Position numbers and translations under genes: made by a program. From positions 1 to 50,864 of the forward strand of contig JASHVF010000383.1 in NCBI GenBank assembly GCA_030039615.1: a stretch of 50,864 nt of DNA, given 5' to 3'. How positions within the stretch are numbered: the first letter of the stretch is position 1; every line of letters begins with the position of its first letter. Origin of the DNA: Gammaproteobacteria bacterium (GTDB taxonomy: Bacteria; Pseudomonadota; Gammaproteobacteria; Steroidobacterales; Steroidobacteraceae). This document shows positions 1 through 7,473 of the stretch, piece after piece. The notes below the pieces were generated by a model. That model was given only the letters and a program-made list of their open reading frames with translations. It had not been told where the DNA came from and did no database searches.

Positions 1-29
1 GATGTTACGATTGTGTTGCGGGAACGCCG

Positions 30-641
30 ATGTCGAAGCTGCACGAAGTGGAAATCCACCGCCTGCGACCCAGCCAGATCACGGTCGGGTTGATCGAGGT
101 GCACGACAAGCGCACCAGGCTCGAGGCCATGAAGAAGCACGAGCAGCAGGCCTTCCTCGCGGAGCACGCGATTCCCGGGGTGTGGGGCCCGGATGGCAAG
201 CTCTACATCATCGACCATCATCATCTGGGGAGGGCTGCGGAGGAGGCAGGCATCGACACGGGCTTCTTCTGTGTCGAGGACGACTTCTCCAAGGTGCCGA
301 TCGCGCAGTTCTGGCCGCGCATGAGCGCCGCCCAATGGGCACACCCCATCGACCAGCATGGGCAGGTGCGCGGCTTCGAGATGATTCCCGATCACCTCGA
401 GCAGCTGATCGACGATCCTTACCGCTCGCTCGCCGGCTACGTGCGCGATGCCGGCGGTTACGACAAATCGAGCGGGCCGTTCTGCGAGTTTCAGTGGGCC
501 GACTTCTTCCGGCCGCGGGTGACGATCGGGCCGACGCGGGCGGACTTCACGAACGCGGTCACCATCGCGCTGAAGCTGGCCGCCTCGGCGCAGGCGGCCA
601 AGCTACCTGGATACAAGCCCGCAGCGACTGCTGCGAAGTGA
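30..641 (+). CDS. ParB-like nuclease-domain protein (ParBc_2 type)
   Basis: This 203-residue protein has no signal peptide. The N-terminal third has the layout of the ParBc_2 (PF08857) family: an opening strand and arginine (EIHRLRPSQ), then a histidine cluster in YIIDHHHLGRA at about residues 59-69, the most conserved block of that family. The family shares the ParB/Srx fold, but it lacks a helix-turn-helix and the chromosome-partitioning context; there is no ParA gene or parS-like repeat here. Its biochemical role is not established. The ATG at 30 follows a GGGAA-like ribosome binding site, and a TACGAT hexamer lies near position 6. It stands alone upstream of a tRNA gene. I am fairly sure of the family and unsure of the function. 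Confidence 0.8.
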   Translation: MSKLHEVEIHRLRPSQITVGLIEVHDKRTRLEAMKKHEQQAFLAEHAIPGVWGPDGKLYIIDHHHLGRAAEEAGIDTGFFCVEDDFSKVPIAQFWPRMSAAQWAHPIDQHGQVRGFEMIPDHLEQLIDDPYRSLAGYVRDAGGYDKSSGPFCEFQWADFFRPRVTIGPTRADFTNAVTIALKLAASAQAAKLPGYKPAATAAK

Positions 642-673
642 CGGCTGGCGCGCCGTGCCGTGTAGTAAGGCCT

Positions 674-681
674 GATAATAT
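674..681 (+). promoter_or_regulatory. Possible -10 element for tRNA-Ser
   Basis: An AT-rich GATAATAT stands out in this GC-rich sequence, about 30 bases before the tRNA 5' end, the distance expected for a stable-RNA promoter. No good -35 element is seen 17 bases upstream, so this is only a plausible assignment. Confidence 0.35.
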
Positions 682-709
682 GTCTCTAAGCCTTTGAGTC
701 GACTCGAAC

Positions 710-799
710 GGAGAGGTGGCAGAGCGGTTGATTGCACCGGTCTTGAAAACCGGCAAGCCCGCAAGGGCTTCGGGAGTTCGAATCTCCCCCTCTCCGCCA
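710..799 (+). tRNA. tRNA-Ser (anticodon TGA)
   Basis: The sequence folds as a class II tRNA. A seven-base acceptor stem (GGAGAGG at 710-716) pairs with CCTCTCC ending at 795. The anticodon stem CCGGT/ACCGG encloses the loop CTTGAAA with anticodon TGA at 744-746. A long variable arm follows (AAGCCCGCAAGGGCTT), then a GTTCGAA T-loop. The discriminator G is at 796 and CCA is encoded at 797-799. The long variable arm and the anticodon together identify serine, reading UCA/UCG-type codons. No integrase lies beside it, so it does not appear to be occupied as an attachment site. Confidence 0.97.
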
Positions 800-815
800 G
801 ATCGTCGACGACAAG

Positions 816-853
816 ACGACGGGCTGGCGGCGCTGGCGCGCCGCGCCCGTCGT
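816..853. terminator. Hairpin between tRNA-Ser and convergent bactofilin gene
   Basis: ACGACGGGC at 816-824 is perfectly complementary to GCCCGTCGT at 845-853, giving a nine-base-pair stem. The 20-base GC-rich loop can itself fold (it contains the palindrome GGCGCGCC). It lies between the 3' ends of the plus-strand tRNA and the minus-strand bactofilin, where a bidirectional terminator would sit. There is no strong T-tract on either side, so rho-independent termination is uncertain. Confidence 0.45.
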
Positions 854-857
854 GCTC

Positions 858-1409
858 TTACGGCTCCGACTGCTCGCCGAGGATGCCCGCCGCCTGCGGG
901 TCGCTGAGGGGCGCCTGAGGCTCCGTCCTCGGCGCCGGCGCGGCCGGCTTCCGGGCCTTCTTCGACTCTGCCGATGCGCGCGGCGGCATCTTGACGCTGC
1001 CGTTGAACTCCGCGCCGTCGACGATGCTGACACGCGGAGCGAGAATGTCGCCGTTCAGGACCGCGCTCGGCGCGACCGTCACCGACTCGCTCGCCTCGAC
1101 GTCGCCGTCGACGGTGCCGCGGATGGTGATCGAGCGCGCAACTACGTTGCCGCTCACCACCCCGCCCAGAGCGATCGTCACGCTGCCGCTGTGGGTGATC
1201 GAGCCCTCGACCCGGCCGAAGAGCACCAGGTCCTCGTCGGCGGACAGCTCGCCCCTGAAGACCAGCGTCTTGCCGAGTGTCATGAGGGCGAGAGGGGCGG
1301 ACTGCTTGCTCGCGGCCGCGGGCGCGGCAGCGGCCTCAGCCGCCGCCGGACTCTCCGCGGCGCTTGCCTCGCCATTTGCACCGAAAACCGACATGATCCT
1401 GCGTGCCAT
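858..1409 (-). CDS. Bactofilin family cytoskeletal protein
   Basis: Bactofilins polymerise without nucleotide into membrane-associated filaments that help organise cell-wall synthesis, shape or appendages. This 183-residue protein has an Ala-rich disordered N-terminus (about 1-40). A right-handed beta-helix core (about 45-140) follows, made of repeated hydrophobic turns such as GRVEGSITHSG, IRGTVDGDVEAS and LNGDILAPRVSIVDGAEFNGSV. The C-terminus is a Pro/Ala/Lys-rich tail. The ending VDGAEFNGSVKM is the family hallmark. Its start lies three bases after the stop of the second bactofilin gene, so the two are co-transcribed and probably translationally coupled. An alternative start, ATG at 1394 (MSVFG), would remove five residues. 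The family call is firm; the process served is not shown by the neighbours. Confidence 0.9.
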   Translation of the reverse strand: MARRIMSVFGANGEASAAESPAAAEAAAAPAAASKQSAPLALMTLGKTLVFRGELSADEDLVLFGRVEGSITHSGSVTIALGGVVSGNVVARSITIRGTVDGDVEASESVTVAPSAVLNGDILAPRVSIVDGAEFNGSVKMPPRASAESKKARKPAAPAPRTEPQAPLSDPQAAGILGEQSEP

Positions 1410-1412
1410 AAA

Positions 1413-1790
1413 TCACCGCTTCTCCGTGTCGCGTCCGATACCGCGGCCGCGCTTGCTCGTATCCATGATGACGTTGCCGTTGAAATCGGCGCCGTCGACG
1501 ATGCTCACGCTCGGCGCGCGCACGTCTCCGGTGAGATGTCCGGTCTCCATGACGGCGACCGACGTCTGCGCATGAACGTCTCCCTCGACCGTGCCGGCGA
1601 TGGAAACGATGTGGCCCTCGATCTGTGCCTTGACATGACCCTGGGTGCCGACGGTGAGCCGGCGCGAGTGCTTGATGGTTCCGACGACCTGTCCCTCGAT
1701 CAGCAGGTCCTCGGCGGCGGTCAGCTCGCCCTTGAAGCGTAGAGTGGCGCCGAGAATCGAACCGTCATCCTTCGGGGCGTCGTTGTCCAT
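1413..1790 (-). CDS. Bactofilin family protein, short paralogue
   Basis: This 125-residue protein is nearly all bactofilin core: a short N-terminal segment, then beta-helix turns (LLIEGQVVGTIKHS, VKAQIEGHIVSIAGTVEGDV) and the characteristic VSIVDGADFNGNVIM end, followed by a basic tail (KRGRGIGRDTEKR). It is the first gene of a two-gene unit with the longer bactofilin and has a good ribosome binding site (GGAGAGG) just before the start. Two paralogues in tandem suggest filaments of mixed composition, as reported for other bacteria with paired bactofilins; here that is inference. No M23 peptidase, a frequent bactofilin neighbour, is adjacent. Confidence 0.9.
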   Translation of the reverse strand: MDNDAPKDDGSILGATLRFKGELTAAEDLLIEGQVVGTIKHSRRLTVGTQGHVKAQIEGHIVSIAGTVEGDVHAQTSVAVMETGHLTGDVRAPSVSIVDGADFNGNVIMDTSKRGRGIGRDTEKR

Positions 1791-1818
1791 GCGTCCTCTC
1801 CGTGAATCCCGTCACAAC

Positions 1819-1842
1819 AGCCGGCTGCTTCCACTGCCGGCT
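1819..1842. repeat. Inverted repeat upstream of the bactofilin pair
   Basis: AGCCGGC (1819-1825) and GCCGGCT (1836-1842) form a perfect seven-base inverted repeat with a ten-base spacer, in the 172-base gap between the short bactofilin start and the end of the next minus-strand gene. It would lie in the 5' region of the bactofilin mRNA or act as a weak terminator for the upstream gene. Nothing else in this gap stands out. Confidence 0.35.
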
Positions 1843-1962
1843 CCCCTACATCGGCCGCACTGGACAACACTTAAGGAGCCACGGGAAGCGGTTCGCGTGC
1901 GCGAGTGCGCTGTCGCACTGCGGCAAAGACGAGCGCTGCTTATGTCGGGTGACGCTGCGCGA

Positions 1963-2391
1963 TCAGGGCGTCTTGCGCGCGAAGGTCGCCGTGCAGTTGC
2001 GTCCCCGGGTGCGATGCCCGCTGCCCGAATCGCCGGCGAACCTGGCCTCGATGTGATAGCTGTAGGGAGTGCCGCGTGGGCGTTCGCCGACCGCGGCGCG
2101 CTCGCTGCCGACGATGCCGTGTGCCGCAAGGCTCGCCGACCCATCGGGCAGGATGCGGCCCTCGAGCTTGAGCCACCCGGGCGCCCCGGCGATGCCGCGC
2201 TCGCCGTTGAGCACGCTGGCCTTCACGTTCGAGACGAACTCATAGGAGTAGGGCAGTGCGCCCTGTGCCGGCGGGCACGAGACCACCGTGCTCCAGAGGC
2301 CGTCGAACGCCCCGGGTGTTTCGTCGGCGCGCGCGGCGGTGGTGGCGCACAGCAGTGCGCACAGCGTCAGAGTCAGGATGCTCTTTGACAT
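1963..2391 (-). CDS. Secreted protein of unknown function
   Basis: This is a 142-residue protein with a clear Sec signal peptide (hydrophobic stretch LTLTLCALLCA, then TTAARA, cleavage about residue 22). The mature part begins DETPGAFDGLWSTVVSC, an 'FDG-W' opening seen in small periplasmic lipocalin-like or beta-barrel domains of proteobacteria. Two cysteines (in VVSCPP and RNCTA) could form a disulfide linking the ends of the domain. The ATG has a strong GGAGG ribosome binding site. I do not recognise a named family. It is divergent from the beta-helix lipoprotein across a 202-base promoter region. Confidence 0.75.
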   Translation of the reverse strand: MSKSILTLTLCALLCATTAARADETPGAFDGLWSTVVSCPPAQGALPYSYEFVSNVKASVLNGERGIAGAPGWLKLEGRILPDGSASLAAHGIVGSERAAVGERPRGTPYSYHIEARFAGDSGSGHRTRGRNCTATFARKTP

Positions 2392-2465
2392 GCAGGGCCT
2401 CCGTTCGAGCTCGATGCCGTCCGCGGCGCCGCGCTGCGCAGTCCGCAGCGCCTCGCACAGGCCTA

Positions 2466-2494
2466 AACATAATCACAAGCGCGGCCATACACAA
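2466..2494 (-). promoter_or_regulatory. Possible sigma70 promoter for the secreted protein
   Basis: Read on the minus strand there is TTGTGT (2494-2489) and TATGTT (2471-2466) separated by exactly 17 bases, in an AT-rich patch of otherwise GC-rich DNA. Transcription would begin near 2459, leaving a leader of about 70 bases to the ATG at 2391. The match is only moderate. Confidence 0.4.
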
Positions 2495-2558
2495 AATTCC
2501 CGTTGCCCCTACGTAAATCCCGGCCCGCGCCGGAGCGGCGCTGCGTCGGCCGGCGTGG

Positions 2559-2564
2559 TATCTT
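2559..2564 (+). promoter_or_regulatory. Possible -10 for the plus-strand operon
   Basis: TATCTT lies 29 bases before the ATG of the beta-helix gene. It is followed by a short leader with a T-run and a G-run (2573-2585), the latter serving as an unusual ribosome binding site. No convincing -35 is seen. It is the likely start of the long plus-strand transcription unit. Confidence 0.35.
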
Positions 2565-2593
2565 GCGGCGCCTTTTTTGGGGGGATCATCAAT

Positions 2594-3847
2594 ATGCGAG
2601 CAGAGCCCATGCGCTCGATCGCGGTCGTGACCGCCTGCCTGACCGTGCTCGCCGGGTGCGCGCGGCACGGCTCGCACACCGCCGCACTCAGCCCCGCCGA
2701 CGTCGCCTTCCAGAAGCAGCTGCAGGAGCAGTTCCTGGATGCGAAGCCCGGCACGGTGATCGAGATTCCGCCCGGCACGCACGCGCTCGATCGCGTGCTC
2801 ACGCTGCGCGCCAACGGCGTCACGATACGCGGCGCCGGCGCCGACCAGAGCATTCTGTCGTTCAGGAACGAGATCTCCGGTCCCGAGGGGATTCTGGTCT
2901 ACGGCAGCGATTTCACCATCGAGAATCTCGCCATCGAGGACACCAAGGGCGACGGGCTGAAGATCAACGACGGCGATAACCTCACCATCCGCGGCGTGCG
3001 CGTGGCCTGGACCGACGGACCGAAGACCAGCAACGGCGCCTACGGGATCTACCCGGTGCGCTCGCACCACATCCTGATCGAGGATTCCTCCTCCTGGGGC
3101 GCCGCCGACGCCGGCATCTACGTCGGCCAGTCGACCGACATCGTGGTGCGTCACTGTCACGCCGAGCAGAATGTCGCCGGCATCGAGATCGAGAACAGCA
3201 TCCACGCCGACGTCTACGAGAACGTCGCCACCGGCAATACCGGCGGCATCCTGGTTTTCAACATGCCGAACCTCGCCCAGGCCGGGCACTCGACCCGGGT
3301 GTTCAGGAACCGGGTGCTGAAGAACAACCTCGCCAGCTTCGCCGCCAAGGGCGCGGCGGTGGCGAGCGTGCCGGCGGGTTCCGGCGTCGTGGTCAACTCC
3401 AACAGCCAGGTCGAGATCTTCGACAACGACATCGCCGACAACCAGACGGCGAACCTGATCATCTCGGCGTACTTCTCCACCAACTATTACAACAAGCCGG
3501 GAATCGACCCGCACTACGACCCGTACCCGCGCGCGATCTTCATCTACGACAATCGCTTCTCGGGCGGGGGCGACTCGCCCGACGGGCTGGAGCTGAAGAC
3601 TCTCAAGGTCGCCATGTTCGGGCTCAACGGGCACTTCCCCGACATCGTCTGGGACGGCTACCGCGACGAGCAGCACCTGGTCAATGGCCAGCCGCCGGCT
3701 GATGAGCGCATCTGCATAAGGAACGGCAATGCCGGGGTGCTGAACGCCGACGGCCCGCACAAATACAAGAACCCGACGACCGACGCGAGCCAGTTCCAGT
3801 GTGAGCTGCCGAAGCTCGCGCCGGTGGAGCTCCCGGGCAGGACCTGA
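2594..3847 (+). CDS. Parallel beta-helix lipoprotein (TIGR03805-type)
   Basis: This 417-residue exported protein has a lipobox near residue 20 (TVLAGC). The rest is a right-handed parallel beta-helix with recurring N-x-x-I/V turns such as VTIRGAG, FTIENLAIED, LTIRGVRV and VEIFDNDI. It matches what I recall of TIGR03805, whose genes are regularly paired with the diheme cytochrome family TIGR03806 encoded by the next gene. Beta-helices of this type bind or cleave polysaccharides, but no lyase active site is evident, so the role is unknown. The start at 2594 follows a G-rich ribosome binding site at good spacing; the frame is open much further upstream but that part lacks coding character. The following gene begins two bases after the stop, so the pair is translationally linked. 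Confidence 0.85.
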   Translation: MRAEPMRSIAVVTACLTVLAGCARHGSHTAALSPADVAFQKQLQEQFLDAKPGTVIEIPPGTHALDRVLTLRANGVTIRGAGADQSILSFRNEISGPEGILVYGSDFTIENLAIEDTKGDGLKINDGDNLTIRGVRVAWTDGPKTSNGAYGIYPVRSHHILIEDSSSWGAADAGIYVGQSTDIVVRHCHAEQNVAGIEIENSIHADVYENVATGNTGGILVFNMPNLAQAGHSTRVFRNRVLKNNLASFAAKGAAVASVPAGSGVVVNSNSQVEIFDNDIADNQTANLIISAYFSTNYYNKPGIDPHYDPYPRAIFIYDNRFSGGGDSPDGLELKTLKVAMFGLNGHFPDIVWDGYRDEQHLVNGQPPADERICIRNGNAGVLNADGPHKYKNPTTDASQFQCELPKLAPVELPGRT

Positions 3848-3849
3848 GC

Positions 3850-5031
3850 GTGCGGCGCGGTGCTCTCAGATGCCACTGCGCCACGGGCGGCCTCTCGTGG
3901 CTCGCGCTGGCGCTGCTCGCCCCGACGCTGCTCGCGGGCTGCGCACGCACTCCGCCGCCCGCCGTGCATTTCTTTGCCGAGGGCCGCCCGCAACACCTGA
4001 GCGACTGGCACGTGGTGCTGCGCGAGGGCGATAGGCTGGTGCTGAACGGCGGGGTAGTGCCCTTCGACCTCAACACCCCGCTGTTCAGTGACTACGCGCA
4101 CAAGCTGCGCACCGTGTGGATGCCGGCCGGGACGGCCGCGCAGTACTCCGACGCGCAGACCTTCGATTTCCCGGTGGGCACGGTCCTCAGCAAGACCTTC
4201 TACTATCCGCGCGCCGCCGCTCACGCCGAGGCACCCGATGACGTGGCGCGCACCTACGACCAGTCGCGCGACTTTGCCGGTACCGGGCTCGACCTCAACA
4301 ACGTGCGCCTCATCGAGACGCGGCTCCTGGTGCGCCGCGAGCATGGCTGGGAGGCGCTGCCGTACGTGTGGAACGCGCAGCAGACGGATGCGGAGCTGGC
4401 ACGCACCGGCGATGAGGTGCCGCTCGAGCTCATCGCGGCCGACGGCGCCGCCGAGTCCTTCACCTACGTGGTGCCGAATGAGAATCAGTGCGCCGGCTGC
4501 CACGTCACCGATCTCAAGACACGGGCGATCGCGCCGATCGGACCCAAGGCGCGCCACCTGAACCGCGACTACCGCTATCCCGAGGGCGCGCAGAACCAGC
4601 TCGCCTATCTCGAGAAGCTCGGCTACCTCAAGGGTCTGCCGCCGCTCGCACAGGTGCCGCGCAGCGCGGCGTGGCGCGATGCTTCGCAGCCGCTCGAGGC
4701 GCGCGCGCGTGCCTATCTCGAGGTGAACTGCGGCCACTGCCACAGCCCGGCGGGACCCGCCAACACCACCGCGCTCACCTTCGACGTCGGTACGCCGCTC
4801 GACCGGCACCTCGGCTTGTGCAAGCCGCCGGTGGCCGCCGGCCGCGGCAGCGGCGATCGCCTCTTCGACATCGTGCCCGGGCATCCCGATGACTCGATCC
4901 TGCCGTTCCGCATGGCATCGAGCGAGACGGGCGTGATGATGCCGGAGCAGGGGCGCGGCACGGTGCACCGCGAGGGCCTGGAGCTGATTCGGGCATGGAT
5001 CAGCGCCATGTCCGGCTCGTGCAGCAGCTGA
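3850..5031 (+). CDS. SO2930-family diheme c-type cytochrome lipoprotein
   Basis: This 393-residue protein begins with a lipoprotein signal (LLAPTLLAGC, lipid-modified Cys near residue 31). It carries two heme c attachment motifs, CAGCH at residues 214-218 and CGHCH at 294-298, so it should bind two hemes in the periplasm. Between and around them are conserved blocks of the TIGR03806/SO2930 family (FDLNTPLFSDYAHK near residue 75; IGPKARHLNRDY after the first heme). The family is repeatedly found beside the beta-helix protein encoded just upstream, and its electron partner is not known. The GTG start, two bases after the upstream stop, gives a complete signal peptide. A role in accepting electrons from the PQQ dehydrogenase or another periplasmic oxidation in this operon is possible but not shown. 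Confidence 0.88.
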   Translation: MRRGALRCHCATGGLSWLALALLAPTLLAGCARTPPPAVHFFAEGRPQHLSDWHVVLREGDRLVLNGGVVPFDLNTPLFSDYAHKLRTVWMPAGTAAQYSDAQTFDFPVGTVLSKTFYYPRAAAHAEAPDDVARTYDQSRDFAGTGLDLNNVRLIETRLLVRREHGWEALPYVWNAQQTDAELARTGDEVPLELIAADGAAESFTYVVPNENQCAGCHVTDLKTRAIAPIGPKARHLNRDYRYPEGAQNQLAYLEKLGYLKGLPPLAQVPRSAAWRDASQPLEARARAYLEVNCGHCHSPAGPANTTALTFDVGTPLDRHLGLCKPPVAAGRGSGDRLFDIVPGHPDDSILPFRMASSETGVMMPEQGRGTVHREGLELIRAWISAMSGSCSS

Positions 5032-5063
5032 GCTTTCTTTTGCCTAGGGGAGACCTGAAGAAA

Positions 5064-7457
5064 ATGACGAACATCCGCCGTATCGCGCTCATCCTCGCAC
5101 CGCTCGCGCTAAGTGCCGGCCTGGCCGCGGCTGACCAGGGCCCCGCGGCGCCGGCGCCGGGCGCGGCGGACACGAGCGAGCTCGAGACCATCACGGTCAC
5201 CGCGCAGCATCGCACCGAAGCCGCGCAGGACGTGCCGATCGCCATGCAGGTCGTGACCAGTCAGCAGCTCGAGCAGCTGCAGGCGACCGACCTGGCGGGC
5301 ATGGATGGCTACATTCCGGGATTGAGCGTGAGCGATGAGCAGCCGACGCAGCCCGGCTACACGCTGCGTGGCATCAGCATCAGCGATTTCGGCATCGGCA
5401 CGGATTCGCCGATCGGCATCTACGACGACGGCGTGTACGCCGGCAAGACCGGCGGCGCGCTGCTGCTGTTCGACGACGTGCAGCACGTCGAGGTCCTGAA
5501 GGGTCCGCAGGGCACGCTGTTCGGCCGCAACAGCGCGGCCGGCGCGATCTCCGTCGTCAGCAATGCGCCCACCGACGAGTTCAGCACGGATGCCACCGTG
5601 CGTTTCGGCAACTACGGCACGCGCTACCTCGATGCCATGGTGAACGCGCCGCTGATCGACGATACCCTGACTGGCCGCGTCTCGTTCGTCGACAACCACA
5701 ATGACGGCTGGCTGCGCGACGACGCCACCGGCGCCACCTACCACCGCGACGGCGACTGGGGTCTGCGGGCGCAGCTGCTGTGGAAGGCGCCGGCGGATAC
5801 CAGCGTGCGCCTCATCTGGGAGCACGAAGAGCTCGATCAGCCGGCACGCCCGGCGATCAGCGTCGTGTCGCTGCCGGCCTCTCCCGGGCTGCCGACCTTC
5901 CCGACGAATCCCGACACCTGGGTGAGCCCGTTCACCGCGCCGCTGATGAACGACGTGGTCGACGGCCGCGAGACGCGCAGCTTCAACGGCCTGACGCTGC
6001 GCATCGAGCACTCCTTCGATATCGGCGACTTCACCTCGGTGAGCGCCTGGCGGCACTTCGACACCTTCAACCGCGAGGACCAGGACGGCACTGACCGGCT
6101 GTACCTGTATTTCGACGACGCCAACATCGAGCGCAATACCAGCTATTCGCAGGAGTTCACCCTGCACGGCAAGAGCTCGCTCGCCGACTGGGTGGTCGGG
6201 GCGAGCTACTACTACGAGGACGGCTGGCAGGACAGCCAGCTGAACCTCTACACCAACACCATCGACACGCTGCTCAACAACACGCAGGGAATCCCCGGCG
6301 GGGTCTACGGGCCGATCAGCGCCGTGACGCAGCCGCTGCTCGGCATCTCGCTGCTCGGCGACCCGTGGCAGGAGAGCATGTACAACCAGCTGTACGCGCG
6401 CGCCACGGCCCTCTACAGCGACGTCATCTGGCACTTGGCCTCGCAGTGGAACCTGACCACCGGCGTGCGCTTCACCGACGATCAGAAGGACTTCAGCTGG
6501 TACAACCCGCCGCGCATCGCCACCGCGCTCGATGCCAGCCTCGCGGAGCTCACGCAGGTGGGCTTCCCGCTGCCGCCATTCCCGTTCGATCAGAACCTGG
6601 TGTTCAACTACCCGATCTCCACCGATGCACCTTACCGGCTGCACAACAGCTGGACCGATCTGAGTCCGCGCGTGGTGCTCGACTACAAGCCGGTCGACAG
6701 CGAGCTCTTTTACCTGTCGTACTCGCGCGGCTACGAGGCCGGCGGCTACAACGCGCTGCAGCCGGGCGAGGTCTACGATCCGGAGTACGTCAGCAACTAC
6801 GAGCTCGGCGTGAAGAGCGAGCTGCTCGATCACCGGCTGCTGCTGAATGCCTCGGTGTACTACTATCTGTACACGCACCTGCAGAACCTCACGCTGGTCA
6901 CCAATACCAGCGCAATTCCCGAGTACGAGGTGACCACCTCGGATCAGCACGCCACCGGAGTCGACTTCGAGTCGCGCTGGCAGGCGACCGATGCGCTCAG
7001 CCTGCACGTGGTCGCCGCCTACATCGACCAGACCTACGTGAGCTACGTGGCTCCCGACGGCACCAATCTCGCCGGACAGGCGGTCGGCACCCCGTTCTGG
7101 TCGTTCGCCGGGGGCTTCGACTACCGCTGGCACCAGGTGGCGGGGGGCGATGTGGATCTGCTGGTGCAGGGCGCCTACACCGGGGCGCAGCGCTGCAACG
7201 CCGACTCGGCGGCGCAGGGCAGCTGCCTCGTGATCCCGGCGTTCCACATCGGCACCGCCGAGACGCGCGCCGACGCGCGGCTCGGCTGGACCAGTGGGGG
7301 GCGCGCGCCGGTGACGGTGGCCATATACGGCAACAATCTGTTCGACAAGCAGTACGCTACCGGCATCAACAACATCACGGCGACGACGCTCGGTACGCCG
7401 TTCACCGACATCACGGCGCCGCGTTTCTACGGCGTCGAGCTCGGCATACGCTATTGA
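5064..7457 (+). CDS. TonB-dependent outer-membrane receptor
   Basis: This is a 797-residue receptor for TonB-energised uptake across the outer membrane. A signal peptide (to about residue 23) is followed by a TonB box-like segment (LETITVTAQ), a plug domain with the typical YDDGVYAGKTGG and VEVLKGPQGTLFGRNSAAGA blocks, then a 22-strand-type barrel rich in aromatic-ended strands. It terminates in an aromatic residue (VELGIRY). The layout resembles the large group of receptors in carbohydrate- and aromatic-degrading proteobacteria; the substrate cannot be read from sequence. The ATG at 5064 is chosen over an upstream in-frame start because it begins the signal peptide and follows AGGGGAG. It lies 32 bases after the diheme cytochrome and 16 before the aldehyde dehydrogenase, so uptake and oxidation are probably co-expressed. 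Confidence 0.93.
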   Translation: MTNIRRIALILAPLALSAGLAAADQGPAAPAPGAADTSELETITVTAQHRTEAAQDVPIAMQVVTSQQLEQLQATDLAGMDGYIPGLSVSDEQPTQPGYTLRGISISDFGIGTDSPIGIYDDGVYAGKTGGALLLFDDVQHVEVLKGPQGTLFGRNSAAGAISVVSNAPTDEFSTDATVRFGNYGTRYLDAMVNAPLIDDTLTGRVSFVDNHNDGWLRDDATGATYHRDGDWGLRAQLLWKAPADTSVRLIWEHEELDQPARPAISVVSLPASPGLPTFPTNPDTWVSPFTAPLMNDVVDGRETRSFNGLTLRIEHSFDIGDFTSVSAWRHFDTFNREDQDGTDRLYLYFDDANIERNTSYSQEFTLHGKSSLADWVVGASYYYEDGWQDSQLNLYTNTIDTLLNNTQGIPGGVYGPISAVTQPLLGISLLGDPWQESMYNQLYARATALYSDVIWHLASQWNLTTGVRFTDDQKDFSWYNPPRIATALDASLAELTQVGFPLPPFPFDQNLVFNYPISTDAPYRLHNSWTDLSPRVVLDYKPVDSELFYLSYSRGYEAGGYNALQPGEVYDPEYVSNYELGVKSELLDHRLLLNASVYYYLYTHLQNLTLVTNTSAIPEYEVTTSDQHATGVDFESRWQATDALSLHVVAAYIDQTYVSYVAPDGTNLAGQAVGTPFWSFAGGFDYRWHQVAGGDVDLLVQGAYTGAQRCNADSAAQGSCLVIPAFHIGTAETRADARLGWTSGGRAPVTVAIYGNNLFDKQYATGINNITATTLGTPFTDITAPRFYGVELGIRY

Positions 7458-7473
7458 GCCGCGGGGAGCCACG

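Noticed and set aside
710..799. tRNA-Ser as an attachment site of a mobile element
   Set aside because: No integrase, no repeat of the tRNA 3' end and no change of gene content next to it.
5109..7472. A 787-codon minus-strand open frame opposite the TonB-dependent receptor
   Set aside because: Low-complexity Arg/Val/Ala/His composition and no recognisable domain; the plus-strand receptor is complete and typical.
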